Shown: piece after piece, positions 25,598-33,083 of the stretch | How the letters are laid out: each line of letters starts with the position of its first letter | Numbering within the stretch: position 1 is the first letter of the stretch | Assembly: GCA_030431525.1 (NCBI GenBank) | Contig: JAUIJC010000041.1 | Location: forward strand, 1-35,103 | Origin: Bacteroidia bacterium | GTDB taxonomy: Bacteria > Bacteroidota > Bacteroidia > Cytophagales > JAAEPT01 | Length of the DNA stretch: 35,103 nt | Reading direction: 5' to 3' | Position numbers and translations under genes: made by a program | The notes under the pieces: model-generated | Told to the model about the DNA's origin: nothing | What the model saw: the letters and a program-made list of their open reading frames with translations, nothing else | Databases searched by the model: none

Positions 25598-25942
25598 ATG
25601 AACGACGATTGGAAATCACGATTGGGGGTGGTGTTCTCCACCGACCCAGACTTTAATTATGATCATGATGGCGAGGAAGAGCAGGAGACTTTGCCGCCAC
25701 AACAGCAGAACCTGAAAGTATTGCTGGACCGCAAGAAGCGCAAGGGCAAAACAGTCACTTTGGTGGAAGGCTTTGTGGGCACCGAGGAGGATTTGAAAGC
25801 CTTGGGGAAATTGCTGAAGTCAAAATGCGGTGTTGGCGGTTCTGCCAAGGACGGCGAGATTTTGCTTCAGGGCGATTTCCGTGACAAGGTGATGGAGCTG
25901 TTGAGCAAGGAGGGCTACAAGGTGAAGCGTGTAGGTGGCTGA
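25598..25942 (+). CDS. SUI1/eIF1-family translation factor (YciH-like)
   Basis: A 114-residue protein with a C-terminal SUI1 fold: [20 protein letters not shown], then [28 protein letters not shown] and [18 protein letters not shown], which follow the eIF1/YciH pattern including the G-x-G-G-S-x-K-D-G loop. Bacterial YciH homologues are thought to influence start-site fidelity or stress translation, but their role is not settled. The ATG at 25598 is chosen over a TTG upstream. It is followed 39 bp later by the imelysin-like gene on the same strand. Confidence 0.9.
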   Translation: MNDDWKSRLGVVFSTDPDFNYDHDGEEEQETLPPQQQNLKVLLDRKKRKGKTVTLVEGFVGTEEDLKALGKLLKSKCGVGGSAKDGEILLQGDFRDKVMELLSKEGYKVKRVGG

Positions 25943-25981
25943 GTTTTGCCAATTGAGCAACTAAACCAAATTCATAAATCG

Positions 25982-26728
25982 ATGAGTAACCATTTTCAGC
26001 AAGGTTTTTTTACGGCGTTTATCACGATACTGCTTTCATGGAATGCTTTTGCACAGGGGCCTATAAAAGGGGTCAATTTTTCGTTTCAAGGTCGTTTGCG
26101 CTCTTTTGTGGAATTAGCTGACAATTTTGATCACGAGTGTGGATATGAAAGCCAAAAGGATCTGAAAGAGTATTATTCGAACCTTCGTAATAGATACAAG
26201 GAAATCGAGTTGTTTGCCCTTTATTTGGAGCCAAGTTTTGTGGCCAACCATATCAACAGCGTTCAGCAGGTGGATTTGGAGGCCATTAAGGCTGGCAAGG
26301 CGGAAGGTTTCACGGCCTTGGATTACCTGCTTTACGAAGCCAAGTTTGATAGGAAGCTGGTCCAGAAAGTCAGTGCCCAGTTAAAGTTGAAGTCAAAGGA
26401 ACTCCAAGGCTTGCTGGTCAAGCATACATTGAGTGAGCAAGATGTGGCCAATGCGTTGAGGCAGTCCATGTTGCTCCAGATGGGGGTTGGTTTGGAAAAC
26501 CTTGATTGCAGGTATTCAAAACGTGGAGCAAAAGATGTCGCTATTTCATTGAATGCCATGCAGGAGGCGGTTTCAATTCTGGGGACCTCAGAAGAGCAAC
26601 AGATGTTCCGTGATGGCATCAATAAGGCAGTAAAGTCCTTGGAGAAGCGCGGTTCGGATTTTAACGCTGCTTTTTATTCAAACGAGTATTTGGCTCCCCT
26701 TTATGCTATGCTTCTTGGCATGGAATAA
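25982..26728 (+). CDS. Exported stand-alone imelysin-like domain protein
   Basis: A 248-residue protein from the ATG at 25982 with a signal peptide (hydrophobic core FFTAFITILLSWN, cleaved near AFAQG). The earlier TTG start is rejected because it would bury the signal peptide. The segment GFTALDYLLYE closely matches GFPALDYLLYG of the imelysin-like lipoprotein at 3849-4937. The overall helical pattern, ending FNAAFYSNEYLAPLYAMLLG, also resembles the N-terminal domain that precedes di-heme cytochrome c peroxidase modules in Bacteroidota (from memory of that family). No CxxCH motif and no peroxidase module follows, so this looks like a free-standing version. It may serve heme or iron handling or cytochrome maturation; that is inference. 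A terminator follows directly. Confidence 0.68.
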   Translation: MSNHFQQGFFTAFITILLSWNAFAQGPIKGVNFSFQGRLRSFVELADNFDHECGYESQKDLKEYYSNLRNRYKEIELFALYLEPSFVANHINSVQQVDLEAIKAGKAEGFTALDYLLYEAKFDRKLVQKVSAQLKLKSKELQGLLVKHTLSEQDVANALRQSMLLQMGVGLENLDCRYSKRGAKDVAISLNAMQEAVSILGTSEEQQMFRDGINKAVKSLEKRGSDFNAAFYSNEYLAPLYAMLLGME

Positions 26729-26752
26729 TAGAAACGGAGAGTGGTTAAAATG

Positions 26753-26793
26753 AAAAACCGTTGCTCGGAGGAACTCCGGCAACGGTTTTTTTG
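26753..26793 (+). terminator. Rho-independent terminator
   Basis: AAACCGTTGC (26755-26764) pairs with GCAACGGTTT (26779-26788), with an inner CGGAG/CTCCG stem and a T-tract to about 26792. It ends the SUI1/imelysin-like pair. Confidence 0.92.
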
Positions 26794-27261
26794 GGGTGGT
26801 TTGGGAAAAACTAGAGTTCAGGCGACTCTAACACCCATGAAAAGTGCGCTGAATTGCGCAACCTAAAAATGGGGGTTTATGTGTGTACTATATCATTAGC
26901 ATTTTTTGTGCCAAAAATCTCTTTTTGTGGGGTGGGGTACGATTTTTTTATGGGGTAAACGGTGTTTGTGCCTATTAAAAAAGCTCCATTCTGGGAAGTA
27001 TTTGCTAAGTAACTGTATTTCAGTTCTGTAAAAACTTGTACTAATCCATTGAATAATTGAATTATACCGTTGTGTCCAGTTTTGTAACGCCTCTCGGTGA
27101 GGGAGTTAATCCCGCCAATAAATAGGTAATAAAAGCCGTTCAGAAGTTTCCCCAAAATGTATCGGAAAAAGCCCCATAGCTTTGAAAAGTTTTGTGGGGG
27201 GTATTGATTTTTCGAGGCATTCCCCCACGAATTTTGTTTCATTTTAATCATTCTTTTAGTC
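26794..27261 (+). other. Non-coding leader region of the T9SS protein
   Basis: A 468-bp AT-rich stretch without a credible gene. It holds small hairpins (AGAGT/ACTCT near 26813-26829, and a GTGGGGG/CCCCCAC pair at 27194-27228). A -7-like TAGCTTTG at 27177-27184 matches the TAnnTTTG consensus but lacks a well-spaced TTG, so promoter assignment is partial. A minus-strand frame across this region overlaps the start of the next gene and looks spurious. Confidence 0.45.
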
Positions 27262-29481
27262 ATGCGTTTCGCAATGTCTACAATGAAAAAAGCGGCTGTG
27301 GGGGCCCTGTCCACCATGTTTGCTTTGAACGTTTCGGCTCAACAAGCGAGCTGCGACGGTGTCGCGGATTACAACTCTGCTTCAGCTTATTCTGGTGGTG
27401 CACAGGTCGTCGATGACGGCGGTTTGTACAAAGCCAATTGGTGGGTACAGGGGACTGACCCATCGGAAAATAGTGGGCCTGTTGGCTCCGGAAAACCTTG
27501 GACCTTCTTGGGGGAGTGTGGTTCTACGCAGGTTGCTCCAGAAATTGAAATCATTTCACCTTCCAATGGGCTTCAGTTCACACAGTTGAACGTTCCACCT
27601 TTCATGAATGTGGACGTTGATGTGAATGATGAGGACGTTGCCATTGATTCGGTTCAGTACGTAATCGTTGATTTGCTTTGTGGTAATGCTTCTGGTTGTG
27701 CTGAATCTCGCCGATTCACTACGTTCCCAAACAATTTTGATTTGGGTTCTTTCCAAGTGAATAGCAATGCGATTTACACGGAAATCTATGCCAAGGCATT
27801 TTCCAATGGACAGGCTTCTGTGGAAAAGTCTGTGACTTTCTATGTGGACCAGACTTCGACTCCTGAGCCAACCATTGAGATCACAAGCCCAACGCCAAAC
27901 CAAGAATTCCTATTCCCAGACATCACTGCGCCAATGGTGCATGTGAATGTGGATGTGAATGACGAGGAGACGCGTATCGACTCCGTGAAATACGTGATTG
28001 TTGACTTGATGTGTCATCAGGCTGGATGTGCCGAGGTTTCTCGTCGCACCATGGATCGTACGGCACAAACGTTCAACCTCCTGCTTGTTGGCAACACCGA
28101 CGCCATCTACACTGAGGTTTATGCCACAGCGTTCTCCAACGGCCGTGCTTCTGCCGAGAAGAGCGTGTTGTTCTATGTGGACGACTATGAGCATCCACGC
28201 ATCCACAGCATGGTTTATCCTGAGAATGGTTCTACCATTACTGCTTCTGGAGACTCACTGGAGCAAATCATCATTGATTTTGAGGCTAAGGGTGACGTGT
28301 ACGGTGTTGAGTATAAGGTGACTGACGGCGCTGGTGTGTTCAACTACCAGAGCATGGACGGCAACGTGGACATGCCATACACACTTCGCGCTGAGGGTCC
28401 TGTGACTATCGAGGCTAAGGCTATCGACTCCATGGGCGTGGTAACTTGGGGTAGCAATTTCTCTTTCAATGTTGAGTTTGAGCAGCAAGAGGTGGAAACT
28501 TCTGTGAGCATGGTGAGTCCAGTAAATGGCGATACCTTGAACGCTAAGAGCATTCTTGGGGAAACTACACCGATCACCTTCGCAGCATCTGAAGATGTGA
28601 GCCACATGCGTTTCAGCGTTTACTCACCATTGGGAATCCTTGAGTTCTATGACAATGCAGCACCATTCTCTTTCAACTATCCATTGGCCGCTCGTGCCGA
28701 AGGAAATGTGACGGTTACGGCGGTTGCCTTTAATGCTCAGAACCAGATGATTGCTCAGGAGAATTTCTCTTTTGTGACTTACTGGACACACAGCATCAAA
28801 ATGGTTCAGCCATTTGACCGCTCTAATGTGGAAGGTGTTGATGGCGAGGCCATCACTGTTGCTTTCGATGTGAAAGGGTCTACTTCTGGTGTTGAGTACA
28901 AAGTGACTGACGCTGCTGGTGTGTTCAATTTCCAGAACATGTTCGCTCCTTACAACATGACTTACCACTTGCGTGCGGAAGGTGTTGTGAAAATTGAAGC
29001 GACTTCTTTTGACACTGACGGTTCTATTGCCGCTACTGGCACTTACTACTTCAATGTAATTTTCCCTGCTGCCGAATGTTCAGCTCCAGCTTGGGATGCT
29101 TCCACATCTTACAACGGTGGAGACGTGGTTTCTCACAACGGTGAGGAGTTCAAGGCTAAGTGGTGGACTACTGACGAGCCAGATACTACCACTCAGTGGG
29201 GAGCTTGGGAGCACCTAGGTGCTTGTGGTTCTTCTTCTGCGCGTTTGGCTGTGGATGTTGCTTCCGTAGAGGCATATCCAAACCCAGTTGTCGACCAGTT
29301 GAATATCAATGGCGCTGAGGCGTTCGAGACCTATGAGATTGTTGACCTTGTGGGTAACGTTATCGCTTCTGGTTCTTTGGAGGCTGGTAGTGCTGTGGTT
29401 TCTACCGACGCATTGAGCCAAGGTGTTTACCAAGTAGTATTAAGAGGTGAGAACGTTCACACGTTCCAAGTGGTGAAATAA
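27262..29481 (+). CDS. T9SS-exported protein with two chitin-binding-like modules and Ig-like repeats
   Basis: A 739-residue secreted protein. A signal peptide runs to about residue 27 (cleaved near VSAQQ); starts at 27262, 27274 or 27283 are all possible. Residues about 30-85 and 605-660 are matching modules of the CBM5/12 chitin-binding type, with spaced aromatic residues and flanking Cys (for example YKANWWVQGTDP, then PWTFLGECG; and FKAKWWTTDEPD, then AWEHLGACG). Between them are two related Ig-like repeats carrying VDVNDE and IDSV(Q/K)YVIVDL, then three more beta domains with RAEG(P/N/V)V motifs. The last 70 residues (YPNPVVDQLNINGAE to the end) are a type A T9SS C-terminal sorting domain. 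No catalytic domain is visible, so it is an adhesin or scaffold rather than an enzyme. It is single-gene. Confidence 0.87.
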   Translation: MRFAMSTMKKAAVGALSTMFALNVSAQQASCDGVADYNSASAYSGGAQVVDDGGLYKANWWVQGTDPSENSGPVGSGKPWTFLGECGSTQVAPEIEIISPSNGLQFTQLNVPPFMNVDVDVNDEDVAIDSVQYVIVDLLCGNASGCAESRRFTTFPNNFDLGSFQVNSNAIYTEIYAKAFSNGQASVEKSVTFYVDQTSTPEPTIEITSPTPNQEFLFPDITAPMVHVNVDVNDEETRIDSVKYVIVDLMCHQAGCAEVSRRTMDRTAQTFNLLLVGNTDAIYTEVYATAFSNGRASAEKSVLFYVDDYEHPRIHSMVYPENGSTITASGDSLEQIIIDFEAKGDVYGVEYKVTDGAGVFNYQSMDGNVDMPYTLRAEGPVTIEAKAIDSMGVVTWGSNFSFNVEFEQQEVETSVSMVSPVNGDTLNAKSILGETTPITFAASEDVSHMRFSVYSPLGILEFYDNAAPFSFNYPLAARAEGNVTVTAVAFNAQNQMIAQENFSFVTYWTHSIKMVQPFDRSNVEGVDGEAITVAFDVKGSTSGVEYKVTDAAGVFNFQNMFAPYNMTYHLRAEGVVKIEATSFDTDGSIAATGTYYFNVIFPAAECSAPAWDASTSYNGGDVVSHNGEEFKAKWWTTDEPDTTTQWGAWEHLGACGSSSARLAVDVASVEAYPNPVVDQLNINGAEAFETYEIVDLVGNVIASGSLEAGSAVVSTDALSQGVYQVVLRGENVHTFQVVK

Positions 29482-29491
29482 TTTTCCCGTA

Positions 29492-29514
29492 GAGACAAGG
29501 CACCGCCTTGTCTC
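29492..29514. repeat. GAGACAAGGC palindrome
   Basis: Perfect 10-bp arms GAGACAAGGC (29492-29501) and GCCTTGTCTC (29505-29514) with a 3-nt loop. It is preceded by CGTA and followed by CAC, matching a dispersed GTAGAGACAAGGC palindrome known from many Bacteroidota and cyanobacterial genomes. It is separate from, and lies 7 bp before, the true terminator. Confidence 0.75.
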
Positions 29515-29521
29515 CACAGCA

Positions 29522-29566
29522 AGCAAAGCCACCGTTCCGGCAGAGACGGTGGCTTTGCTTTTTTTA
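29522..29566 (+). terminator. Rho-independent terminator of the T9SS gene
   Basis: AGCAAAGCCACCGT (29522-29535) pairs perfectly with ACGGTGGCTTTGCT (29546-29559) around a 10-nt loop, followed by a T-tract to about 29565. Confidence 0.9.
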
Positions 29567-29595
29567 TTGTGCTTTGAACCGTATCTGTATCTTTG
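29567..29595 (+). promoter_or_regulatory. Promoter of the rRNA methyltransferase gene
   Basis: TTG (29567-29569), an 18-bp spacer, and TATCTTTG (29588-29595) fit the TTG-TAnnTTTG consensus. It directly follows the terminator T-tract and predicts a leader of about 15 nt before the ATG at 29618. Confidence 0.72.
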
Positions 29596-29617
29596 CAGGG
29601 CTATTTCCCCTGCATCT

Positions 29618-30982
29618 ATGCCACGCCTTCCTGAAGATTTTACCACCCAAATGAAAACCATCTTGGGTGATGACTATTCCACTTTTGTTGACAGCCTTGA
29701 GACCGAATCTCCGGTCAGTATTCGCATCAATCCTGTGCGAGATTCCGAGGCAATTCAGCTTCCGCTTGGGGAAAAGGTGCCTTGGGCGTCCGATGCCTTT
29801 TATTTAACTGAGCGCCCTAAGTTTATCATCGACCCGCTTTTCCATGGTGGAGCGTATTACGTTCAGGAAGCGAGTTCCATGTTCTTGGAGCAGGCCCTCA
29901 AGCAGGCCGTAGATTTGGAAGAGCCTTTGGCGGTGTTGGACTTGTGCGCCTCGCCGGGCGGAAAGTCTACCCACATCACCAGTCTTATTTCCGAGGAAAG
30001 TTTATTGGTTTCCAATGAGGTGATCCGTCCCCGAGCCCATGTCTTGGCGGAAAACATCATCAAATGGGGAAGGCCGAATAATGTGGTGTCTAATAATGAC
30101 CCAAAGGCATTTTCCAGCCTGCAGGGATTCTTTGATGTGATTGTGGTGGATGCGCCTTGTTCGGGAGAGGGCATGTTCCGCAAGGATGTGGGTGCGCGGG
30201 ATGAATGGTCGGCGGAAAATGTAAAGCTATGCGCCCAGCGCCAACAGCGCATTTTGATGGATATTTGGCCTTCCCTGAAACCAGGAGGCGTGTTGATTTA
30301 TAGTACCTGTACCTACAACCGTCAGGAGAACGAGGAGAATTTGAAGTGGTTGGCCGAAGAGACAGGGGCGAAATCCATTTCCTTGGAAATTGATGAGGCT
30401 TGGGGCGTGACCAAACGTGAGTTGGAAGGTTTCTCTGGCTATCAGTTTTATCCCCACAAGGCGAAAGGGGAGGGCTTCTTTATCGCTGTCCTTCAAAAAG
30501 GCGAGGAGGGAAGGTCATATAAATTGCCAAAAAAGGTCAAGCGATTGGCCATGAGCAAGCTTTCTAAAAAGGATGCTCAGTTTTTTGATAAGTATTTGAA
30601 TGAGGAGGGTTTTGCCCTGTTCAATAAGAATGAGGTGATTCACGCCGTGCCGGAGCAATGGGCCAAGGAGGCGGATGTGTTGGCAAGAGAGCTTAACCTT
30701 TTGGTGATGGGTGTGGAGCTTGGGCAGGTGATGAAGAACAAGCTGAAGCCAAGCCACCAATTGGCCTTGTCTGAACTGTTGAACAGAAAGGCCTTTACCG
30801 AGGTGGAAGTTGATTTGGATACCGCTCTCAATTATCTCCGCAAGGAGGACATCCGCTTGGAGGTGACTACCCAAAACTGGTTGCTGTTAACCTATAAAGG
30901 TTTTGCCTTGGGCTGGGCCAAGAAGGTGGGCAACCGCATTAACAACCATTATCCGAAGGAGTGGCGAATCCGAAATTATTGA
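29618..30982 (+). CDS. 16S rRNA m5C methyltransferase, RsmF/NOL1-NOP2-Sun family
   Basis: A 454-residue SAM-dependent RNA cytosine-C5 methyltransferase. The N-terminal segment MPRLPEDFTTQMKTILGD is the usual start of RsmF-like proteins, so the ATG at 29618 is preferred to an upstream in-frame start inside the terminator. The SAM-binding motif is LDLCASPGGKSTHI (about 110-123). Motif IV Cys181 lies in VDAPCSGEGMFRKD and the catalytic motif VI Cys231 in YSTCTYNRQENE. The C-terminal portion (about 300-454) contains the extra RsmF domain that contacts RNA. The exact 16S target position (C1407-type in E. coli) is inferred from the family. It is a single gene with its own promoter. Confidence 0.9.
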   Translation: MPRLPEDFTTQMKTILGDDYSTFVDSLETESPVSIRINPVRDSEAIQLPLGEKVPWASDAFYLTERPKFIIDPLFHGGAYYVQEASSMFLEQALKQAVDLEEPLAVLDLCASPGGKSTHITSLISEESLLVSNEVIRPRAHVLAENIIKWGRPNNVVSNNDPKAFSSLQGFFDVIVVDAPCSGEGMFRKDVGARDEWSAENVKLCAQRQQRILMDIWPSLKPGGVLIYSTCTYNRQENEENLKWLAEETGAKSISLEIDEAWGVTKRELEGFSGYQFYPHKAKGEGFFIAVLQKGEEGRSYKLPKKVKRLAMSKLSKKDAQFFDKYLNEEGFALFNKNEVIHAVPEQWAKEADVLARELNLLVMGVELGQVMKNKLKPSHQLALSELLNRKAFTEVEVDLDTALNYLRKEDIRLEVTTQNWLLLTYKGFALGWAKKVGNRINNHYPKEWRIRNY

Positions 30983-30990
30983 TTTCCTTG

Positions 30991-31140
30991 TCAGAAGGGG
31001 AGAAGAACGGTTTCCAACAGAATGTTGAGCATTGTGCCTAGAAGAACCGCAACTACGGGGTGAAGGTACTTTTCCATGTTGTCTTTTTTGGATACTTTCG
31101 CCTCTGAAACAGCAGTCTTTCTCGGAACCCTACTTTTCAT
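30991..31140 (-). CDS. Possible small membrane protein (weak)
   Basis: A 49-residue minus-strand frame with a basic N-terminal part (MKSRVPRKTAVSEAKVSKKD) and a C-terminal hydrophobic segment (about 26 residues from HPVVAVLLGTMLNILLETV), the layout of a single-span small protein. It fills the gap between the convergent methyltransferase gene and the divergent marR gene. There is no homolog I recognise, and a longer version would start at 31197, inside the marR operator. It could be chance. Confidence 0.25.
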   Translation of the reverse strand: MKSRVPRKTAVSEAKVSKKDNMEKYLHPVVAVLLGTMLNILLETVLLPF

Positions 31141-31186
31141 ATAGGAAAAAAAAATTTCGAAAAACTCGAACCAATACTTGGTATTT

Positions 31187-31200
31187 AATGTATGCACATT
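31187..31200. promoter_or_regulatory. Candidate MarR operator
   Basis: AATGTATGCACATT has 5-bp inverted arms AATGT/ACATT around a 4-nt centre and lies 13 bp before the marR start. This is the usual size and location for an autoregulatory MarR-family site. Confidence 0.4.
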
Positions 31201-31212
31201 TAAAATTGCTGT

Positions 31213-31662
31213 ATGAAAATCGAGGAGGCCATAAAACAGACCAAGGGGTTTCGTTCACCCATCGAAAAAGCATTGGTGAACATCAGCTTTACTTCCTCTT
31301 GGGTCCACGGAAATCATCATGAGTTACTCAAGCCCTATGGGATATCCATCCAGCAGTACAACATTCTGCGGATTCTCAAGGGACAGTACCCAAAGAAGGT
31401 GACTGTGAAATTTTTGGCCTCGCGCATGATTGACAAAAGCTCGAACGCCTCCCGCCTTGTGGATAAGTTGTTGGCCAAAGACTTTGTTGAACGCCATCAA
31501 TGTTCCAACGACCGCCGAAGGGTGGACATCGGATTGACAAAAGTTGGGATAGAGGCCTTGGAGCAGATGAATGCCTCGATGGACAGCTTGATGCCATCTT
31601 TCGACTTGACAGAAGAGGAAGCCAATACCTTGAGCGACCTACTTGACAAATTGAGAGGGTAA
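31213..31662 (+). CDS. MarR-family transcriptional regulator
   Basis: A 149-residue winged-helix regulator. It begins MKIEEAIKQTKGFRSPIEKA. The recognition-helix region VTVKFLASRMIDKSSNASRLVDKLLAKDFV and the wing ERHQCSNDRRRVDIGLTKVG follow the MarR signature (D-R-R-x-V-x-I-x-L-T). A palindrome sits just upstream, so autorepression is likely. The single Cys in the wing region (HQCSNDRR) could allow redox sensing, but that is speculation. It leads a cluster with an FMN reductase, a YceI protein and a DoxX protein, a common grouping in Bacteroidota, and probably controls them. Confidence 0.93.
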   Translation: MKIEEAIKQTKGFRSPIEKALVNISFTSSWVHGNHHELLKPYGISIQQYNILRILKGQYPKKVTVKFLASRMIDKSSNASRLVDKLLAKDFVERHQCSNDRRRVDIGLTKVGIEALEQMNASMDSLMPSFDLTEEEANTLSDLLDKLRG

Positions 31663-31671
31663 TTTCAATCG

Positions 31672-31694
31672 GGAAGTTGAACAAACTTCCTTTT
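31672..31694 (+). terminator. Weak hairpin between marR and the FMN reductase gene
   Basis: GGAAGTT (31672-31678) and AACTTCC (31684-31690) with TTTT after them. The stem is only 7 bp and AT-rich, so it may attenuate rather than end transcription. Confidence 0.4.
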
Positions 31695-31697
31695 CAT

Positions 31698-31729
31698 TTG
31701 CGTTAATAGATGTATAGACAATAATTGTG
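31698..31729 (+). promoter_or_regulatory. Candidate promoter/operator of the FMN reductase gene
   Basis: TTG at 31698-31700 is followed after 21 bp by TAATTGTG (31722-31729; one mismatch to TAnnTTTG). The perfect palindrome ACAAT-A-ATTGT (31718-31728) overlaps the -7 element, a position where a repressor would act. Confidence 0.4.
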
Positions 31730-31734
31730 TGGTT

Positions 31735-32301
31735 ATGAAAAAAGTATTGGTATTCGCCGGAAGCAATCATTCAGGGTCAATCAACCAACAGCTGGCTCAC
31801 TATGCCGCCAGTTTGGTGGAGGATGCTCAGGTAGAGCTGCTCGATCTTAAGAAGTATGACGCCCCAATGTACAGCATTGACAGGGAGCAGAAGGAGGGGC
31901 ACCCTGAAAGCATCAAGAAGCTTAATGCATTGCTTCAGGAATTTGATGGTTACATCATTGCTTCGCCGGAGCACAACGGAAACCTCTCGGCTTTCCTAAA
32001 GAACGTATTCGATTGGCTCTCTCGTGTCAACGGAAAATTCTTAGCTGGAAAACCAGTTCTCTTGTTGAGCACTTCACCGGGCAAGTTTGGAGGGGCCAAT
32101 CACCTCAATATCTTGTCCACCATGTTGGGCTTCTTCGATGGTAAGGAGGCTGCAAGGTTCAGTCTGGGTAGTTTCAGTGAGACCTTTGATACTGAAGCAA
32201 AGAAAATCAAGGATCCAGAAGCCGATAGCGAATTGTTGGCTGCCGTGAACTCCTTTGTTGGACAACTGGAGGCTTCCATCTTCAATGAAAATCTCAATTA
32301 A
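31735..32301 (+). CDS. NAD(P)H-dependent FMN reductase family flavoprotein
   Basis: A 188-residue flavodoxin-fold protein. It starts MKKVLVFAGSNHSGSINQQL with the FMN phosphate-binding loop (AGSNHSGSIN). The second binding loop is ASPEHNGNLSAFLKNVFDWLSR, the usual S-P-E-x-N-x-x-x-x-x-x-K-N-x-x-D-W motif of the family. STSPGKFGGANHLN is the third loop. The ATG at 31735 is preferred over an upstream GTG by two codons. It likely uses NAD(P)H to reduce FMN or quinone-like compounds in the cytoplasm. It lies downstream of marR in the MarR-FMN reductase-YceI-DoxX arrangement. Confidence 0.93.
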   Translation: MKKVLVFAGSNHSGSINQQLAHYAASLVEDAQVELLDLKKYDAPMYSIDREQKEGHPESIKKLNALLQEFDGYIIASPEHNGNLSAFLKNVFDWLSRVNGKFLAGKPVLLLSTSPGKFGGANHLNILSTMLGFFDGKEAARFSLGSFSETFDTEAKKIKDPEADSELLAAVNSFVGQLEASIFNENLN

Positions 32302-32364
32302 TTTCCCTTTGCATAGGGACATTTCAATCAGCAAAAAATCTCAAAAACTAAACTTAGAAATCTC

Positions 32365-32985
32365 ATGAAAGCAAAATCTATCCTCGTAGGCATGGCGGTA
32401 TCCTTCGGACTCTTCGCCTTTGTTCCAAATGAAAACGCACCTTCAGAAGCTACCCACATTGAGTCTGTGGCTCATGTGGAAAAAGTGAAGGTAAGCTTGA
32501 AGGAGAGCACCGTAAACTGGAAGGGTACCAAGGTTGTTGGTGGTGGCCACGAGGGAACAATTAGCCTTAAAAGCGCTGATTTGTCCATGGACCATGGTAA
32601 AATCGCTGGTGGCTCCTTTGTTATTGACATGACTTCCATCAACTGCACTGACCTTCAGGGTGAGTACAAAGGCAAGTTGGAAGGTCACCTTAAGGCTGAT
32701 GATTTCTTCGCTGTGGAAAAGTATCCAGAGGCCAAGTTTGTCATCAAGAAAGTGGTTGACGGGAAAGTGACTGGAGATTTGACTATCCGTGATAAAACCA
32801 ATTCCATCAGCTTCCCAGCCTACGTGAAGAAGGTAGGTAAAGGCTATGAGGCTTCTGCTAAAATCACTTTTGACCGCTCCAAGTTCGACGTGAAATACGG
32901 TTCGGACAGCTTCTTCGACCTCGCTCAAGACAAGGTGATCAGCAATGACATCGTGCTTGACGTGGTATTGAAATCACAGAAATAA
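32365..32985 (+). CDS. YceI-family exported lipid-binding-like protein
   Basis: A 206-residue protein with a signal peptide ending near FAFVPNE and a YceI lipocalin-like barrel. VNWKGTKVVGGGHEGTISLKSADL, GGSFVIDMTSINCTDL, HLKADDFFAVEKYPEAKFVI and GDLTIRDKTNSISFPA are all typical. YceI proteins bind isoprenoid or lipid-like ligands in the periplasm; the physiological role is uncertain. It is 63 bp downstream of the FMN reductase gene on the same strand and probably co-transcribed. Confidence 0.93.
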   Translation: MKAKSILVGMAVSFGLFAFVPNENAPSEATHIESVAHVEKVKVSLKESTVNWKGTKVVGGGHEGTISLKSADLSMDHGKIAGGSFVIDMTSINCTDLQGEYKGKLEGHLKADDFFAVEKYPEAKFVIKKVVDGKVTGDLTIRDKTNSISFPAYVKKVGKGYEASAKITFDRSKFDVKYGSDSFFDLAQDKVISNDIVLDVVLKSQK

Positions 32986-32997
32986 TCAACAGGATCT

Positions 32998-33057
32998 AAG
33001 TATCAGGGCACAAGCAAGAAGAATTCGCTCATTTGGATAGTCTTGTGTCTTGATACT
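32998..33057. repeat. Intergenic palindrome of the GTATCAAG family
   Basis: Left arm AAGTATCAGGGCACAAG (32998-33014) and right arm CTTGTGTCTTGATACT (33042-33057) pair at 14 of 16 positions around a 27-nt loop. It sits between the YceI and DoxX genes. Confidence 0.75.
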
Positions 33058-33083
33058 AGCATCCATTTATTCTCCCAATTCCT

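Noticed and set aside
26877-27317. A 146-codon minus-strand open frame upstream of the T9SS gene
   Set aside because: It overlaps the start and signal peptide of the well-supported T9SS gene, has no recognisable domain, and its composition reads as AT-rich spacer.
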